This document shows, in pieces, positions 1 to 9,900 of a stretch of 44,970 nt of DNA. Each line of letters begins with the position of its first letter. Within the stretch, counting starts at the first letter, position 1. The stretch covers positions 1 to 44,970 of the forward strand of contig NZ_URFY01000036.1 in the NCBI RefSeq assembly GCF_900547205.1. The letters are read 5' to 3'. Under the pieces are notes generated by a model that saw nothing but the letters and a program-made list of their open reading frames with translations, was not told the DNA's origin and made no database searches. The position numbers and the translations under genes were made by a program. This DNA comes from an uncultured Bacteroides sp. Lineage in GTDB: Bacteria; Bacteroidota; Bacteroidia; Bacteroidales; Bacteroidaceae.

Positions 1-1543
1 GTATGGTGGTGGAAATAAAAATAATGGCATAGGTAGCACAGTGATGTATGGAGCCAATCATGAGGATTTTGCATACCGCTATAAGTCTGATAATCATGGA
101 AAAGGTTCTTGGTATTCTCTCAATGGAAACGTGGACTATCAGCGTACATCGAAGAAGAATAAACTGCGAATGATAACTCTTTCTTATAAATTGAATGCCC
201 AACCCAATAAAAATGATATGTATAATACTTATCTGGACATTGAACCGGTGGACAATCAACATGATATCGTAGAAAGGCTGCAACTGGAAAATTACCATTC
301 GGATGGACGTACGAATACGATGGAGCAAACCTTCCAGGTAGACTTTACCACCCCAATTGGAAAGCTACATACAATTGAAACGGGTGCCAAGTATATCTTC
401 CGTCGTAACTCTAGTGACAATAAATTCTATCAAGCCGAAGGCGGAAGTGAAGAGTATGCCTACAATGAAAATCGCAGTAGCGAATACCGTCATTTGAATC
501 ATATCATTTCCGCTTATGCAGGATATACGCTGAAATACAAGGACTTCACCTTTAAGCCGGGAGTTCGCTATGAACAAACGATTCAGGAAGTGAAGTATAT
601 TGTGGGACCGGGCGAGAACTTTAATACAAACTTTGGCGATTTGGTTCCTTCTGTTTCGTTGGGGATAAAGCTGGGCCAGACGCAAAACCTGCGTGGTGGT
701 TACAATATGCGTATCTGGCGTCCGAGCATTTGGAACCTGAATCCTTATTTTGATAACCAGAATCCGATGTTTATCACTCAGGGAAACCCGAATCTGAAGA
801 GCGAGAAGAGTCATGCGTTCGATTTGGCTTACAGTAGTTTCAGTGCTAAGTTCAATATAAATCTGTCTCTGCGCCATTCGTTCAACAATAATGGAATTGA
901 AAACGTGAGCCGACTGATTACAGACAAAGATGGAGAAGATTTCGGTAGTGGTCATGTTGCACCGGAAGGCGCTTTGTATAGCACTTATGACAATATAGGT
1001 AAGAGCCGAACTACAGGATTGAGCTTCTATGTAAACTGGAATGCTTCCCCTAAAACCCGTATCTACGTCAATGGACGTGGAGAATATAGCGACTTGAAGA
1101 GCCCGTCTCGGGGATTACATAATTATGGATGGAATGGTTCTGCCTTTGGCGGTATTCAGCAGACTTTGCCGTGGAAGATACGTCTAAGTCTGAACGGGGG
1201 AGGAAGTACACCGTCCATCCGTTTGCAGGGAAAAGGCTCCGGATATAATTTTTATGGTCTGGGCTTGAGCCGCTCGTTCCTGAAAGAAGAACGTCTCTCC
1301 TTGAATATTTACTGTAATAATATTGTAGAGAAATACCGGTCGTACAATAGCCATACGGAAGGAGCTAACTTCATTTCGAAGAGCTCAAACAAATTTCCGA
1401 GCCGTTATTATGGCTTTAGCATCAGTTACCGGATTGGCGAATTGAAGGCAAGTGTAAAGAAAGCAGTCCGAAGCATTGATAATAATGATGTGAAGGGTGC
1501 CGAAGGAGGAGGAAATACCGGTGGTGGAGTTGGTGGTCAATAA
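1..1543 (+). CDS. Outer-membrane beta-barrel protein (TonB-receptor-like), 3' part
   Basis: The reading frame is already open at base 2, so the gene starts left of the window; only the last roughly 513 codons are seen. The visible part is rich in alternating aromatic and polar strands with Asn-rich turns, as in the C-terminal barrel of Bacteroidetes TonB-receptor-like proteins of the OMP_b-brl_3 kind (PF14905). Typical elements are 'YNMRIWRPSIWNLNPYFDNQ' and 'GNPNLKSEKSH'. The signal peptide, carboxypeptidase-like domain and plug would lie outside the window. The protein ends in a glycine-rich tail (GGGNTGGGVGGQ) after the last strand, so it lacks a canonical terminal aromatic residue. It converges on the GH144 gene. 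The ligand cannot be inferred. Confidence 0.85.
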   Translation, partial: YGGGNKNNGIGSTVMYGANHEDFAYRYKSDNHGKGSWYSLNGNVDYQRTSKKNKLRMITLSYKLNAQPNKNDMYNTYLDIEPVDNQHDIVERLQLENYHSDGRTNTMEQTFQVDFTTPIGKLHTIETGAKYIFRRNSSDNKFYQAEGGSEEYAYNENRSSEYRHLNHIISAYAGYTLKYKDFTFKPGVRYEQTIQEVKYIVGPGENFNTNFGDLVPSVSLGIKLGQTQNLRGGYNMRIWRPSIWNLNPYFDNQNPMFITQGNPNLKSEKSHAFDLAYSSFSAKFNINLSLRHSFNNNGIENVSRLITDKDGEDFGSGHVAPEGALYSTYDNIGKSRTTGLSFYVNWNASPKTRIYVNGRGEYSDLKSPSRGLHNYGWNGSAFGGIQQTLPWKIRLSLNGGGSTPSIRLQGKGSGYNFYGLGLSRSFLKEERLSLNIYCNNIVEKYRSYNSHTEGANFISKSSNKFPSRYYGFSISYRIGELKASVKKAVRSIDNNDVKGAEGGGNTGGGVGGQ

Positions 1544-1559
1544 GACCACCCCGCTCCAC
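1524..1559 (+). terminator. Hairpin terminator overlapping the stop codon, between convergent genes
   Basis: GTGGAG (1524-1529) pairs with CTCCAC (1554-1559), and GTGGTC (1533-1538) pairs with GACCAC (1544-1549). The loop AATAA contains the TAA stop. A weak T-rich stretch follows. The left arm encodes the glycine-rich tail of the upstream protein. Confidence 0.55.
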
Positions 1560-1574
1560 TAGACCGGAAATCTT

Positions 1575-2987
1575 TTATTTCTGCTTGTCAGTATTAAATC
1601 CCAGCTTCCTCAGTCCTGCCTGGACGTCGGGATGGCTCATGAAGAGTTTCCATAACAATCCTGTCCGGTAATTCTCAATCATCACAGCGATAGGACCTTG
1701 GTCGATGGCTAGATAGCGCTGCGGATACCAATTGTCCGTTTCGCTGAAAGCATCGTAGAATCCGAAAGGACCGAATACTTTGTCGCCCATGTTATACAGA
1801 TGGCGCATCACTTGCATGGAGTACTCCGGCGTATAAACAATGGATGAAAGTGCGGCGGTGGGGGAGATGACACCCTTATCATCCTGTTCGTTGGGTGAGT
1901 GGGCGGCATATCCGTCTACGGAATAGCTGGCGGTTAGTCCCCAGCAATCGGGTCCGAAGCCTTTGTAATGCTTTGGATTACGGATACAGTATGCACGGTT
2001 CACCAATGTCAGATTCCGCATTTCGTTGAAATAGCTGGGGCAGTATTCATCTTTCAGTCCCACAGGGTCGAGACCGAGGAAAGAGTATTGTGCCCAGAAA
2101 AGCGGTCCGGCTTGGGTGCCTTGATAGCGCAGGTGCAACTCGATACCTTCCACTTTGTGGGGGGAAACGATGGCCCCGTTTTGCGCCCACCCATCATGGT
2201 AGACGGCGGCAGGTACACCGTGTGTCGGCGAAGCGGCGGCAAGGATATACATAATCATACATTCGTTGTAACCATGTACGGGGAAATCCATTTCCCAACC
2301 GTAGGTGGGGCTCCAGTGCCAGTAGAGAACATTCTGGTCGCCCTTCCGATACCAGTTCCAGTCAACGTCGCGCCAAAGCTTGTCGATGCGCTGGGCAAGG
2401 GCTTTTTCCTGTTCATTGCCATTCGCATAATATTGGTGTACGGCAAGCAGGCCTTGCATCAGAAAAGCTGTTTCTACAAGGTCGCCGCCGTTGTCTTTTT
2501 GGCCGAAAGGTTTCACCTTACCAGTGTTGCCATACCACCAATGAGGGAAGGCACCATAGAACCGGTCTGCCTTTTCCAGAAAAGAAACGATGCGCTCCAT
2601 TCGTGCCAGTCCCGCTTCGCGGGTGACGTAACCACGGTCTATTCCGGCAAGAATAGCCATAATGCCGAAGCCGCTACCGCCGGAAGTAATGACATTGGAA
2701 TCATTCTCCGGGTAAACTCCATCTACGTGATAACGTTCGGGAGCAAGACCGCTGTTAGGTTCCGCACCCTCCCAGAAATAGCGGAAGGTGCGTCGCTGAA
2801 CGGTATCCATCAAGGCATCATCCGAGAGTGTATCGCCCGGCAATACGTCGGTGGTGCTAACAGAAAAGAGGTCATTCACTTTTTTACCCTTACACTTGCT
2901 GAAACTCATAAGAGTGACGGGGAGCATCAACAATATGAATGGGAGTATGCTCATATCTATGATTCTGCGATATTTATCTTTCATCAT
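1575..2987 (-). CDS. GH144 endo-beta-1,2-glucanase (glucoamylase-like family, PF10091), lipoprotein
   Basis: 470 aa. It should cut beta-1,2-glucan into sophoro-oligosaccharides at the cell surface or in the periplasm. The N-terminus has a basic start, a hydrophobic segment and a Cys near residue 32 (SFSKC), suggesting a lipid anchor, although the lipobox is not canonical. The (alpha/alpha)6-type body has the features of the glucoamylase family PF10091/GH144: 'QRRTFRYFWEGAEPNSGLA', 'GFGIMAILAGIDRG', 'FPHWWYGNTGKV', 'DNGGDLVETAFLMQGLL' and a late 'YDAFSETDNWYPQRYLAIDQ'. It is the last gene of a SusC-SusD-GH3-GH144 set that matches in order the B. thetaiotaomicron BT_3569-BT_3566 region, whose GH3 is known to act on beta-1,2-glucooligosaccharides. 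The gap to the GH3 gene is 9 bp, so the two are co-transcribed. Specificity rests on family and synteny. Confidence 0.88.
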   Translation of the reverse strand: MMKDKYRRIIDMSILPFILLMLPVTLMSFSKCKGKKVNDLFSVSTTDVLPGDTLSDDALMDTVQRRTFRYFWEGAEPNSGLAPERYHVDGVYPENDSNVITSGGSGFGIMAILAGIDRGYVTREAGLARMERIVSFLEKADRFYGAFPHWWYGNTGKVKPFGQKDNGGDLVETAFLMQGLLAVHQYYANGNEQEKALAQRIDKLWRDVDWNWYRKGDQNVLYWHWSPTYGWEMDFPVHGYNECMIMYILAAASPTHGVPAAVYHDGWAQNGAIVSPHKVEGIELHLRYQGTQAGPLFWAQYSFLGLDPVGLKDEYCPSYFNEMRNLTLVNRAYCIRNPKHYKGFGPDCWGLTASYSVDGYAAHSPNEQDDKGVISPTAALSSIVYTPEYSMQVMRHLYNMGDKVFGPFGFYDAFSETDNWYPQRYLAIDQGPIAVMIENYRTGLLWKLFMSHPDVQAGLRKLGFNTDKQK

Positions 2988-2996
2988 GCGCGAAGT

Positions 2997-5306
2997 TTAT
3001 TTTAAAGTAAATCTAGCTGTTTTTACGTCCCGGCTGTTCGTACCAATCATTACATCAAATTCACCCGGTTCGGCCACCAGTTGCAGGTCATAGTTGTAAT
3101 ACCTAAGCATTTCCGGAGCAATCTTGAAGCGGACAATCTTCATTTCCCCCGGTTGCAGGAATATCTTCTGGAAGCCTTTCAATTCTTTCACAGGGCGGGT
3201 ACTGCTGCCCACAAGGTCGCGGATATAGAGTTGCACAACTTCCGAACCGGGCCATGTGCCGGTATTGGTCACTGTGACCGCGGCAGTCAACGAACCGTTC
3301 ATATCCATGCTATAATGACTCAGGTCTATGTCGCTGTAAGAGAATGTGGTATAAGAAAGCCCGTAGCCGAATGGGTAAAGCGGGTCATTGTCTACATCCA
3401 GGTAGTTACTGCGGAACTTCTCGAACCATTTGCCTTCTTTCAACGGTCGCCCCGTATTTTTATGTGCATAGTAAAGAGGAATCTGCCCTACGTTCTTCGG
3501 GAAAGTCATAGTCAGCTTTCCACTCGGATTGACATAGCCGAAGAGGGCATCGCCGATGGCATAAGCAGCTTCGCTACCGCCAAACCATACATTGAGGATG
3601 GCAGGCACATTCTCCTGCTCCCAGCTCAGTGTCAGCGGGCGACCTGTAAACAATACCAGCACTACCGGCTTTCCCGTTTTCAATAACTCTTTCAGCAAAT
3701 TCTGCTGCACGTCGGGGATGCTCAAATCCGTGCGGCTGCTGCTTTCACCACTCATCTCCGAAGATTCTCCCAAAGCGGCAATGATAATGTCCGATTGGCG
3801 GGCCACGTTCAATGCTTCATCCAATAGTTGCTGGTCTGTCCGGCTGTCACGGTTCAGTGAACGCCCGAACATCGTGGCGCGCTCTTCGTATGCGGCATCA
3901 CTTATCAGATTGCTTCCTTTGGCATACATAATGTTCGCTTTCCCGGAGGTCATCTCCTTCAGACCTTCCACCAGTGAGGGAGAACGGTCGAGAACAGCCG
4001 CCACGCTCCATGTGCCGACCATGTTGCTACGGGTGTCTGCCAACGGACCTATGACGGCAATGTTACCTTTCGGATTGAAAGGCAGCAATGGATTCCCGTT
4101 AGGATTCCCGTTGGGGCTGTCATTCTTCAACAGGACGAAACTTTCCGCAGCAATTCTACGGGCAGCATCCCGGTGGGCTTTGGTGAAGATGTCACGTCCC
4201 GGGCGACTCAGGTTGCAATATTTATAAGGATTGTCAAATAATCCCAGTTTGTATTTCGCTACCAGAATTCTGCGGCAAGCCGTATTCAATGTTTCCATAG
4301 ATACTTTGCCTTCTTGGATGGATTTCTTCAATGTTCCCACAAAGCCATCGCTTACCATATCCATGTCTACTCCCGCATTAATGGCACGGGCGGTAACGGT
4401 CTGCAAATCACCGATACCGTGATCGATCATTTCATTAATACCCGTATAGTCGGTTACAACGAATCCGTTGAACCCCCATTGACCGCGCAAAACGTCCGTC
4501 ATCAACCATTTGTTGGCAGTAGCCGGTATGCCGTCCACTTCATTGAACGATGCCATCACACTACCAACTCCGGCTTCAACGGCGGCTTCATAAGGTAGCA
4601 TATATTCATTGAACATTCGTTGACGGCTCATGTCTACAGTATTGTAGTCGCGTCCTCCTTCGCCCGCTCCGTAGAGGGCAAAGTGCTTCACGCAAGCCAT
4701 GATTTCATCGTTCCGCTCCATGTTCTTGCCTTGGTAGCCCAGCACCATTGCTTCGGCAATCATGGCTCCCAGAAACGGGTCCTCGCCGCTACCTTCGGAC
4801 ACACGTCCCCAGCGGGGATCGCGTGATATATCCACCATCGGGCTGAACGTCCACGAAATGCCGTCGGCACTGGCTTCTACGGCAGCAATGCGGGCGGACT
4901 CTTCGATGGCTGTCATATTCCAGGTGCAGGACAGGCCGAGAGGGATAGGAAACATCGTCTCGTATCCGTGAATGACGTCCATACCAAACAATAAAGGAAT
5001 GCCCAGCCGGGATTCTTCAACCGCTTGCTTCTGCACTTCGCGTATCTTTTCCACACCTTTCAGATTGAACAATCCGCCTACTTCGCCTTTCTTGATTTTA
5101 GCGCCGATATCGCTGCTCTTCGCTTGTCCGGTGGTGATATCTCCGGTGACCGGTAGGTTTAGTTGTCCTATCTTTTCTTCCAATGTCATTTTCTTCATCA
5201 GTGCGTCGATGAAACGATCCATGTCCTGTGGCGACTTCTGTGCCGCGGCAGTCAGAAAACCTGCTGCAAGCATCAGAATGGATAAACTTAACTTTCTGTA
5301 TCTCAT
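2997..5306 (-). CDS. GH3 beta-glucosidase acting on beta-1,2-glucooligosaccharides
   Basis: 769 aa, full length for a three-domain GH3 with a C-terminal fibronectin-III-like domain (about residues 665-769). A signal peptide ends near AAAQ (residue 23) without a lipobox Cys, so the enzyme is probably periplasmic. The nucleophile is Asp286 in 'GFVVTDYTG'. The family motifs 'SPMVDISRDPRWGRVSEGSG' and 'KHFALYGAGEGGRDYN' are present. The acid/base Glu should lie in the 'GESSEMSGESSSRTDL' stretch. The gene order matches that of BT_3567, a characterised B. thetaiotaomicron enzyme that releases glucose from sophoro-oligosaccharides. A 22-bp hairpin array separates this gene from susD upstream, which may set its expression relative to SusC/SusD. 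A broader beta-glucosidase activity is possible. Confidence 0.92.
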   Translation of the reverse strand: MRYRKLSLSILMLAAGFLTAAAQKSPQDMDRFIDALMKKMTLEEKIGQLNLPVTGDITTGQAKSSDIGAKIKKGEVGGLFNLKGVEKIREVQKQAVEESRLGIPLLFGMDVIHGYETMFPIPLGLSCTWNMTAIEESARIAAVEASADGISWTFSPMVDISRDPRWGRVSEGSGEDPFLGAMIAEAMVLGYQGKNMERNDEIMACVKHFALYGAGEGGRDYNTVDMSRQRMFNEYMLPYEAAVEAGVGSVMASFNEVDGIPATANKWLMTDVLRGQWGFNGFVVTDYTGINEMIDHGIGDLQTVTARAINAGVDMDMVSDGFVGTLKKSIQEGKVSMETLNTACRRILVAKYKLGLFDNPYKYCNLSRPGRDIFTKAHRDAARRIAAESFVLLKNDSPNGNPNGNPLLPFNPKGNIAVIGPLADTRSNMVGTWSVAAVLDRSPSLVEGLKEMTSGKANIMYAKGSNLISDAAYEERATMFGRSLNRDSRTDQQLLDEALNVARQSDIIIAALGESSEMSGESSSRTDLSIPDVQQNLLKELLKTGKPVVLVLFTGRPLTLSWEQENVPAILNVWFGGSEAAYAIGDALFGYVNPSGKLTMTFPKNVGQIPLYYAHKNTGRPLKEGKWFEKFRSNYLDVDNDPLYPFGYGLSYTTFSYSDIDLSHYSMDMNGSLTAAVTVTNTGTWPGSEVVQLYIRDLVGSSTRPVKELKGFQKIFLQPGEMKIVRFKIAPEMLRYYNYDLQLVAEPGEFDVMIGTNSRDVKTARFTLK

Positions 5307-5364
5307 ATGATTATCTTTGTTTTTTCTCTACATTATATCGAGCCCTTCTTCTCTTCCGGGCATC

Positions 5365-5452
5365 CGGCACCGATGAGGGCTCTGTTCGGCACCGAGGAAC
5401 AGTAGTTTCGGCACCGAGGAAACTACCCTTCGGCACCGAGAAACTTTCTTAT
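5365..5452 (-). repeat. 22-bp-period hairpin array A (four units) between susD and the GH3 gene
   Basis: The core CGGCACCGA starts at 5365, 5387, 5409 and 5431, exactly 22 bp apart. The flanks of each core pair with each other: CATC/GATG, CTGTTC/GAACAG (5382-5402) and GTAGTTTC/GAAACTAC (5402-5426), the last two around the same loop GGCACCGAG. The fourth unit is weaker. The array ends at the susD stop codon and lies inside the PUL transcript. The function is unknown; RNA processing, stability or partial termination are candidates. Confidence 0.85.
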
Positions 5453-6981
5453 TAGTAATTAGGATTCTGTATCAGCACTCCTTTGGACCTGTCTATTTCC
5501 GATTGTGGCAATGGAAGTAAGGCATTCTTGTCTTGATAATTCGTTTTTCCGGCAGCGTGGAGCACTTCTTTCGCGATGCCCCAGCGTACAAGGTCGTAGA
5601 AGCGGTCGAACTCCAGACCGAGCTCCACACGACGTTCGTGCCGAATGGCTTCGCGCAGTTCAGTCTGGTCGGTGGTGGTAACTTTCGGCAAAACATTGCT
5701 GTTGTTACCTCTGGCGCGTGCACGAACGCGCTCCAGATAGTCAACCGCTTCGCCGGGCAGCCCCTTCTCGTTGGCCGATTCGGCTCCCATCAACAATACG
5801 TCCGCGTAGCGGATCAGGCGGATATTTACCCAGTATCCTTTGTTGGTATACTCTTTGCGCAGGGCAGGGTCGGTATAAGCCTTCTTGTTGAAAAAGGCAC
5901 CCATGGCGGGAGATACGGGAGATTCACCGTAAGGCTTATTGGTGTTTTCTGGAGTGATAGGGTCAGTGTCCAAACGACGGAAGTAGAGTAGGGTGGCGTC
6001 TTTACGCGGATCGCCCGGTTCGAAGGCTTCACCCATTAATGTTGTTGCCATATGGAAGCCCCAGCCTAAGTCCCATTGGTCGGCTCCACGTACCCCTTGA
6101 ACTTCGCAAAATGTACTGCCGATGATGTCACTTTGAGGAAGGGCAGCAGTGGCTGTACATTGCAGCTCAAAGATGGAACCACCGCTGTTTTCCCCTTCAT
6201 CAGTGAAAATCTCATCATAGGGAGTGTTCAGATTATACAGTCCTGAGCCGATAACTTCGGTGGAAGCTGTGTACATATTGTCCCAGTCGTTGCGCATCAT
6301 GTATGTACGCGCGTGTAAGGAGCGGGCAGCTCCCCAAGTCAAGCGACCGGTGTATTCGGTGCTCCATGTTTCAGGAAGCGACTTTTCCGCCGTCGTCAGG
6401 TCGGTGTCAATCTGCTCGTATATTTTATCGGCAGTCGTTTTAGCTATATTAGCTTCCGAAGCGTCGTTAATCTTGAATGTCACCAACGGCACTTCGCCGA
6501 ATGCTCTCACCAGATTGAAGTAGCAATAAGCACGGAAGAAGGAAGCTTCTCCTTTATTAATCAGGTCTTCGGTTTCTGTCTGTCCTGCCGTTTCCTTTTT
6601 GGCGATGGCATCGAGAATATCATTGCATTGGTAGATGATTGCATAATTCTGGCTCCAGTAAGAACCGAGCAGGCCGTTGGTGGCGGAATACACAAAATCA
6701 TCGTACATTAGCGCTATGTCCGATGCGTCACTGGCGACACTACCCTTTTCCGAGTCTTCCGAACGGAAGCAGTGGATGGCAAAAGCGGGAGTACCGGCGG
6801 TGATGTTGAAATGACGCATCATCGTGTAGGCATTATATATTTTACCGTTGACCAGCGCATTCGGGTTATCATCTTCTGTGAACTGTCCCTGCGGACTGCG
6901 GTCCAGAAAATCGCTGCAACTACTCATGCATAATGCAGTAGCGGCAATAAAGAATGAAAGTATATATTTATCTAGTTTCAT
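5452..6981 (-). CDS. SusD-like surface glycan-binding lipoprotein
   Basis: 509 aa. It captures glycan at the cell surface and acts as a lid on its SusC partner. It has a lipoprotein signal with lipobox SSC (Cys22) followed by 'SDFLDRSPQGQFTEDD', typical of the SusD start. The TPR-type helices ('GEASFFRAYCYFNLVRAFGEVPLV') and the C-terminal 'LREAIRHERRVELGLEFDRFYDLVRWG' are hallmarks of SusD/RagB (PF07980, PF14322). It starts 12 bp after the SusC stop. By context the ligand is beta-1,2-glucan or its oligosaccharides. Confidence 0.95.
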   Translation of the reverse strand: MKLDKYILSFFIAATALCMSSCSDFLDRSPQGQFTEDDNPNALVNGKIYNAYTMMRHFNITAGTPAFAIHCFRSEDSEKGSVASDASDIALMYDDFVYSATNGLLGSYWSQNYAIIYQCNDILDAIAKKETAGQTETEDLINKGEASFFRAYCYFNLVRAFGEVPLVTFKINDASEANIAKTTADKIYEQIDTDLTTAEKSLPETWSTEYTGRLTWGAARSLHARTYMMRNDWDNMYTASTEVIGSGLYNLNTPYDEIFTDEGENSGGSIFELQCTATAALPQSDIIGSTFCEVQGVRGADQWDLGWGFHMATTLMGEAFEPGDPRKDATLLYFRRLDTDPITPENTNKPYGESPVSPAMGAFFNKKAYTDPALRKEYTNKGYWVNIRLIRYADVLLMGAESANEKGLPGEAVDYLERVRARARGNNSNVLPKVTTTDQTELREAIRHERRVELGLEFDRFYDLVRWGIAKEVLHAAGKTNYQDKNALLPLPQSEIDRSKGVLIQNPNY

Positions 6982-6993
6982 ACGATTATAGGT

Positions 6994-9900
6994 TTAGAAT
7001 GTTAGGTTGATTCCGAAGGTGTAGACTGCCGGAACGGGGTAACTACCGTTATCAACTCCGAAGGCAGTAGCCGTACCTCCGAGTTCGGGAGTGTATCCGG
7101 TGTTATGCTTCCACGTTTTCAGGTTCTGTATGTTGACGTAAACCTTCAGGGCTTGCAGGCGTATCTTGGCAAGTAAGGTCTTGTCGAACGAATAAGCCAA
7201 TTGCACGTTACGGATGCGGAAGAACTTACCGTTTTCGATATAATACTCCGAATTGAGTGTATTGATGGTATGACCGGAGTTCAGCAAAGGTTGCGTGTTG
7301 GAAGTTCCTTCTCCGTGCCAGCGGCCCAGGCGTTGTTCCAAGTAGTTGAACTGCGCAAAGTTATAGTTGTCCCAGGTACGGAAAATCTGATTTCCACCCT
7401 GACCCATCATATCGATGCCCAATGACCAGTTTCTATAGTCCACCCCGAGAGAGATACCGTAAGTCACGTTGGGGGTCGGATCACCAATCTTGGTACGGTC
7501 CTCCGGCGTGATTTTACCGTCACCGGTGACGTCGGCAAATTTTAAATCACCGGGGGTGACTATTGCCAATGTGTTTTCGGGAGACGAGTCGATGTCTGCC
7601 TGAGATTGATAAACGCCTTCCACTTTATATCCGTAGAAATAACCGATTGGATAGCCTGCCATCGTATAGCTCTGCTGTTTCTCTCCGGCAATGATGGAAT
7701 ATCCATCTTGCACCAAGCTCTTGACTTTATTATTGATGGTGGTCAGGTTGGCGCTGACGGAATATCCCCATTCACCAATCTGGTCGCGCCAGGTAATCGC
7801 CATTTCCACACCTTTATTCTGAATCTGCCCCAAGTTGCCGATGCCGGGGATGGTGCCGGAGATACCGGGAACTTCGGCTAGCAGGTCTTTGGTGTTCTTC
7901 TTATAGTAGACACCTTCGAAATGCAGACGGTTGCGCAGCAGGTTCGCTTCAAATCCGGCTTCCCAGGCTTCCACTTTTTCCCACCGTAGATTCGGATTGG
8001 GGAGGTAGGCGAGTTGATAGCCCGGATAGATGATGGAGGGTCTGCCGAATATAGCGGAATAGGCATTGGTCAGTAGTGGTTCGGCAGGATATGCCTTCTC
8101 CAGATTCTGGTTGCCCAATGTACCGTAAGAGGCTTTAATCTTCAACATATCGAGCCATTGGATGTCCTTCATAAATTCTTCTTCGGTCATCAGCCAACCT
8201 CCACCCAGAGAGAAGAAGTTCTGCCATTCGTTGCCCGTATAAGAGAATGCCGAAGAACCGTCGCGACGGAATGAACCGTTGAACAGGTATTTTCCTTTGT
8301 AGTTGTAGATGACACGTGCCAGCATGGATACGGTGCTTCGTTCCCACTGCGTACTACCGTTGGTTGCCGTAGCGGCGTCACCGATGCTGACAAACCATTT
8401 GTCCGGGTTATCCGGGATAACCAGTCCTACTCCTTGCTTGCGGGCACCGTCCAGGCGGCTCAGTGAGTTATAATAGGTCGTGAACCCCGCAGTAGCTGTC
8501 AGGTTATGATTGCCATTATCAAAACTATTGGTATATGTCACCAGATAGTCGCTCTGTACTTTCGTTTCATTCTCCTTGAACTGGCTGACTTCGGTCCTGC
8601 CTGTTCCAAGAGTGGAAACATTACCGTTGACGGTGGGGTCGTATACCTTTATAATAGGTGAATAGGTGCGTCCGTTATTTGAGCCATAGTCCATGGAGAA
8701 CATTGCTCTGAATGTGAAATGCTTCAGGAAGTCCACTTCTCCCCAGATATTACCCGATGCTCTGTAGTTCTCGGCTTTCGTAGTATTCGCTCTCAGTCCT
8801 ACATCTACCATCGGGTTGTTGATTTGCGCCTTCTGAAATTCGGGCAGGGCGGTGTACAATCCATATTCGGCATTGTATACCAGAGCGATAGGAGTAGCAC
8901 GAAGTGCGCTCAGCACTTGTTTGGAGTCGGCAGGAAGCATACGGGCACCGTTGAACTGGAAGCCGACTTTCAGGAAATCGGTAATCTTGTAGTCGTTGCT
9001 GGCATTGATGGTGACTTTGCTGAATTTCTCATGCTCTATATTTCCTTGTTCGTAAGAGTATCCTACGCCCAGATAGAAACTATGCTTCTCGGAAGCTCCC
9101 GTGATGCTGATATTATTGTTGGTGATGAATGCTGTCTGGAAGATTTCATCCTGCCAGTCGGTATTGGCGTTCCATCCACTGAAATCGAACGGGGCATCCC
9201 CTTGATTGGCAAGCTGTTCGGTGTATAGTTCCTGAAATTGGGCACCGTTCACCAGTTTCACTTTATCCACAACTGTTTTGAAACCGAAGGAGGTATTGAA
9301 ATTCACCAATGTTTGTCCTTCTTTGGCTTTCTTCGTGGTAATGATGATGACACCATTCGCACCACGAACACCGAAGATGGCGAGCGATGACGGGTCTTTC
9401 AAGATTTCCATGGATTCGATGTCCTCAGGATTAAGGAAATTGATGTTGTCATTAAACAATCCGTCGACGATGTAAAGCGGTTTGTATCCGTTGATGGAGT
9501 TTGTACCGCGGATACGAATTTCCGGGTCGGCTCCGGCACGGCCTGAGTTTACGATTTGCACACCGGCCACTTTTCCTTGGAGGGAAGATAGCGGATTCAT
9601 TGCAGGTTTGTTGGCTAATTCTTCTCCCTTGACGTTGGTGATAGAACCGGTCAAGTCTCTTTTTCTAGCGCTACCGTATCCGATAACGACTGTTTCGGCT
9701 AGAACTTGCGAATCCTCTTTCAGGGTGACGTTGATGACGCTCTGTGCACCTACTGTGATGCTTTGTGAAGTCATGCCCACGTAAGAAAATACGAGTACAT
9801 CTTCCGGGGTAACGGAGATTGAATACTTACCGTCCAGGTCAGTTATTGTTCCAGTGGAAGTTCCTTGTACGAGCACCGATGCACCGATCAACGGTTCGTT

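Noticed and set aside
1968..3005. Open frame of 345 codons opposite the GH144 gene
   Set aside because: It lies entirely antisense to a well-supported enzyme gene and has no family features.
5365..5452. CRISPR-like array
   Set aside because: The units are contiguous hairpins with no unique spacers, the conserved core is too short for a CRISPR repeat, and no cas genes are present. The same holds for arrays B and C.
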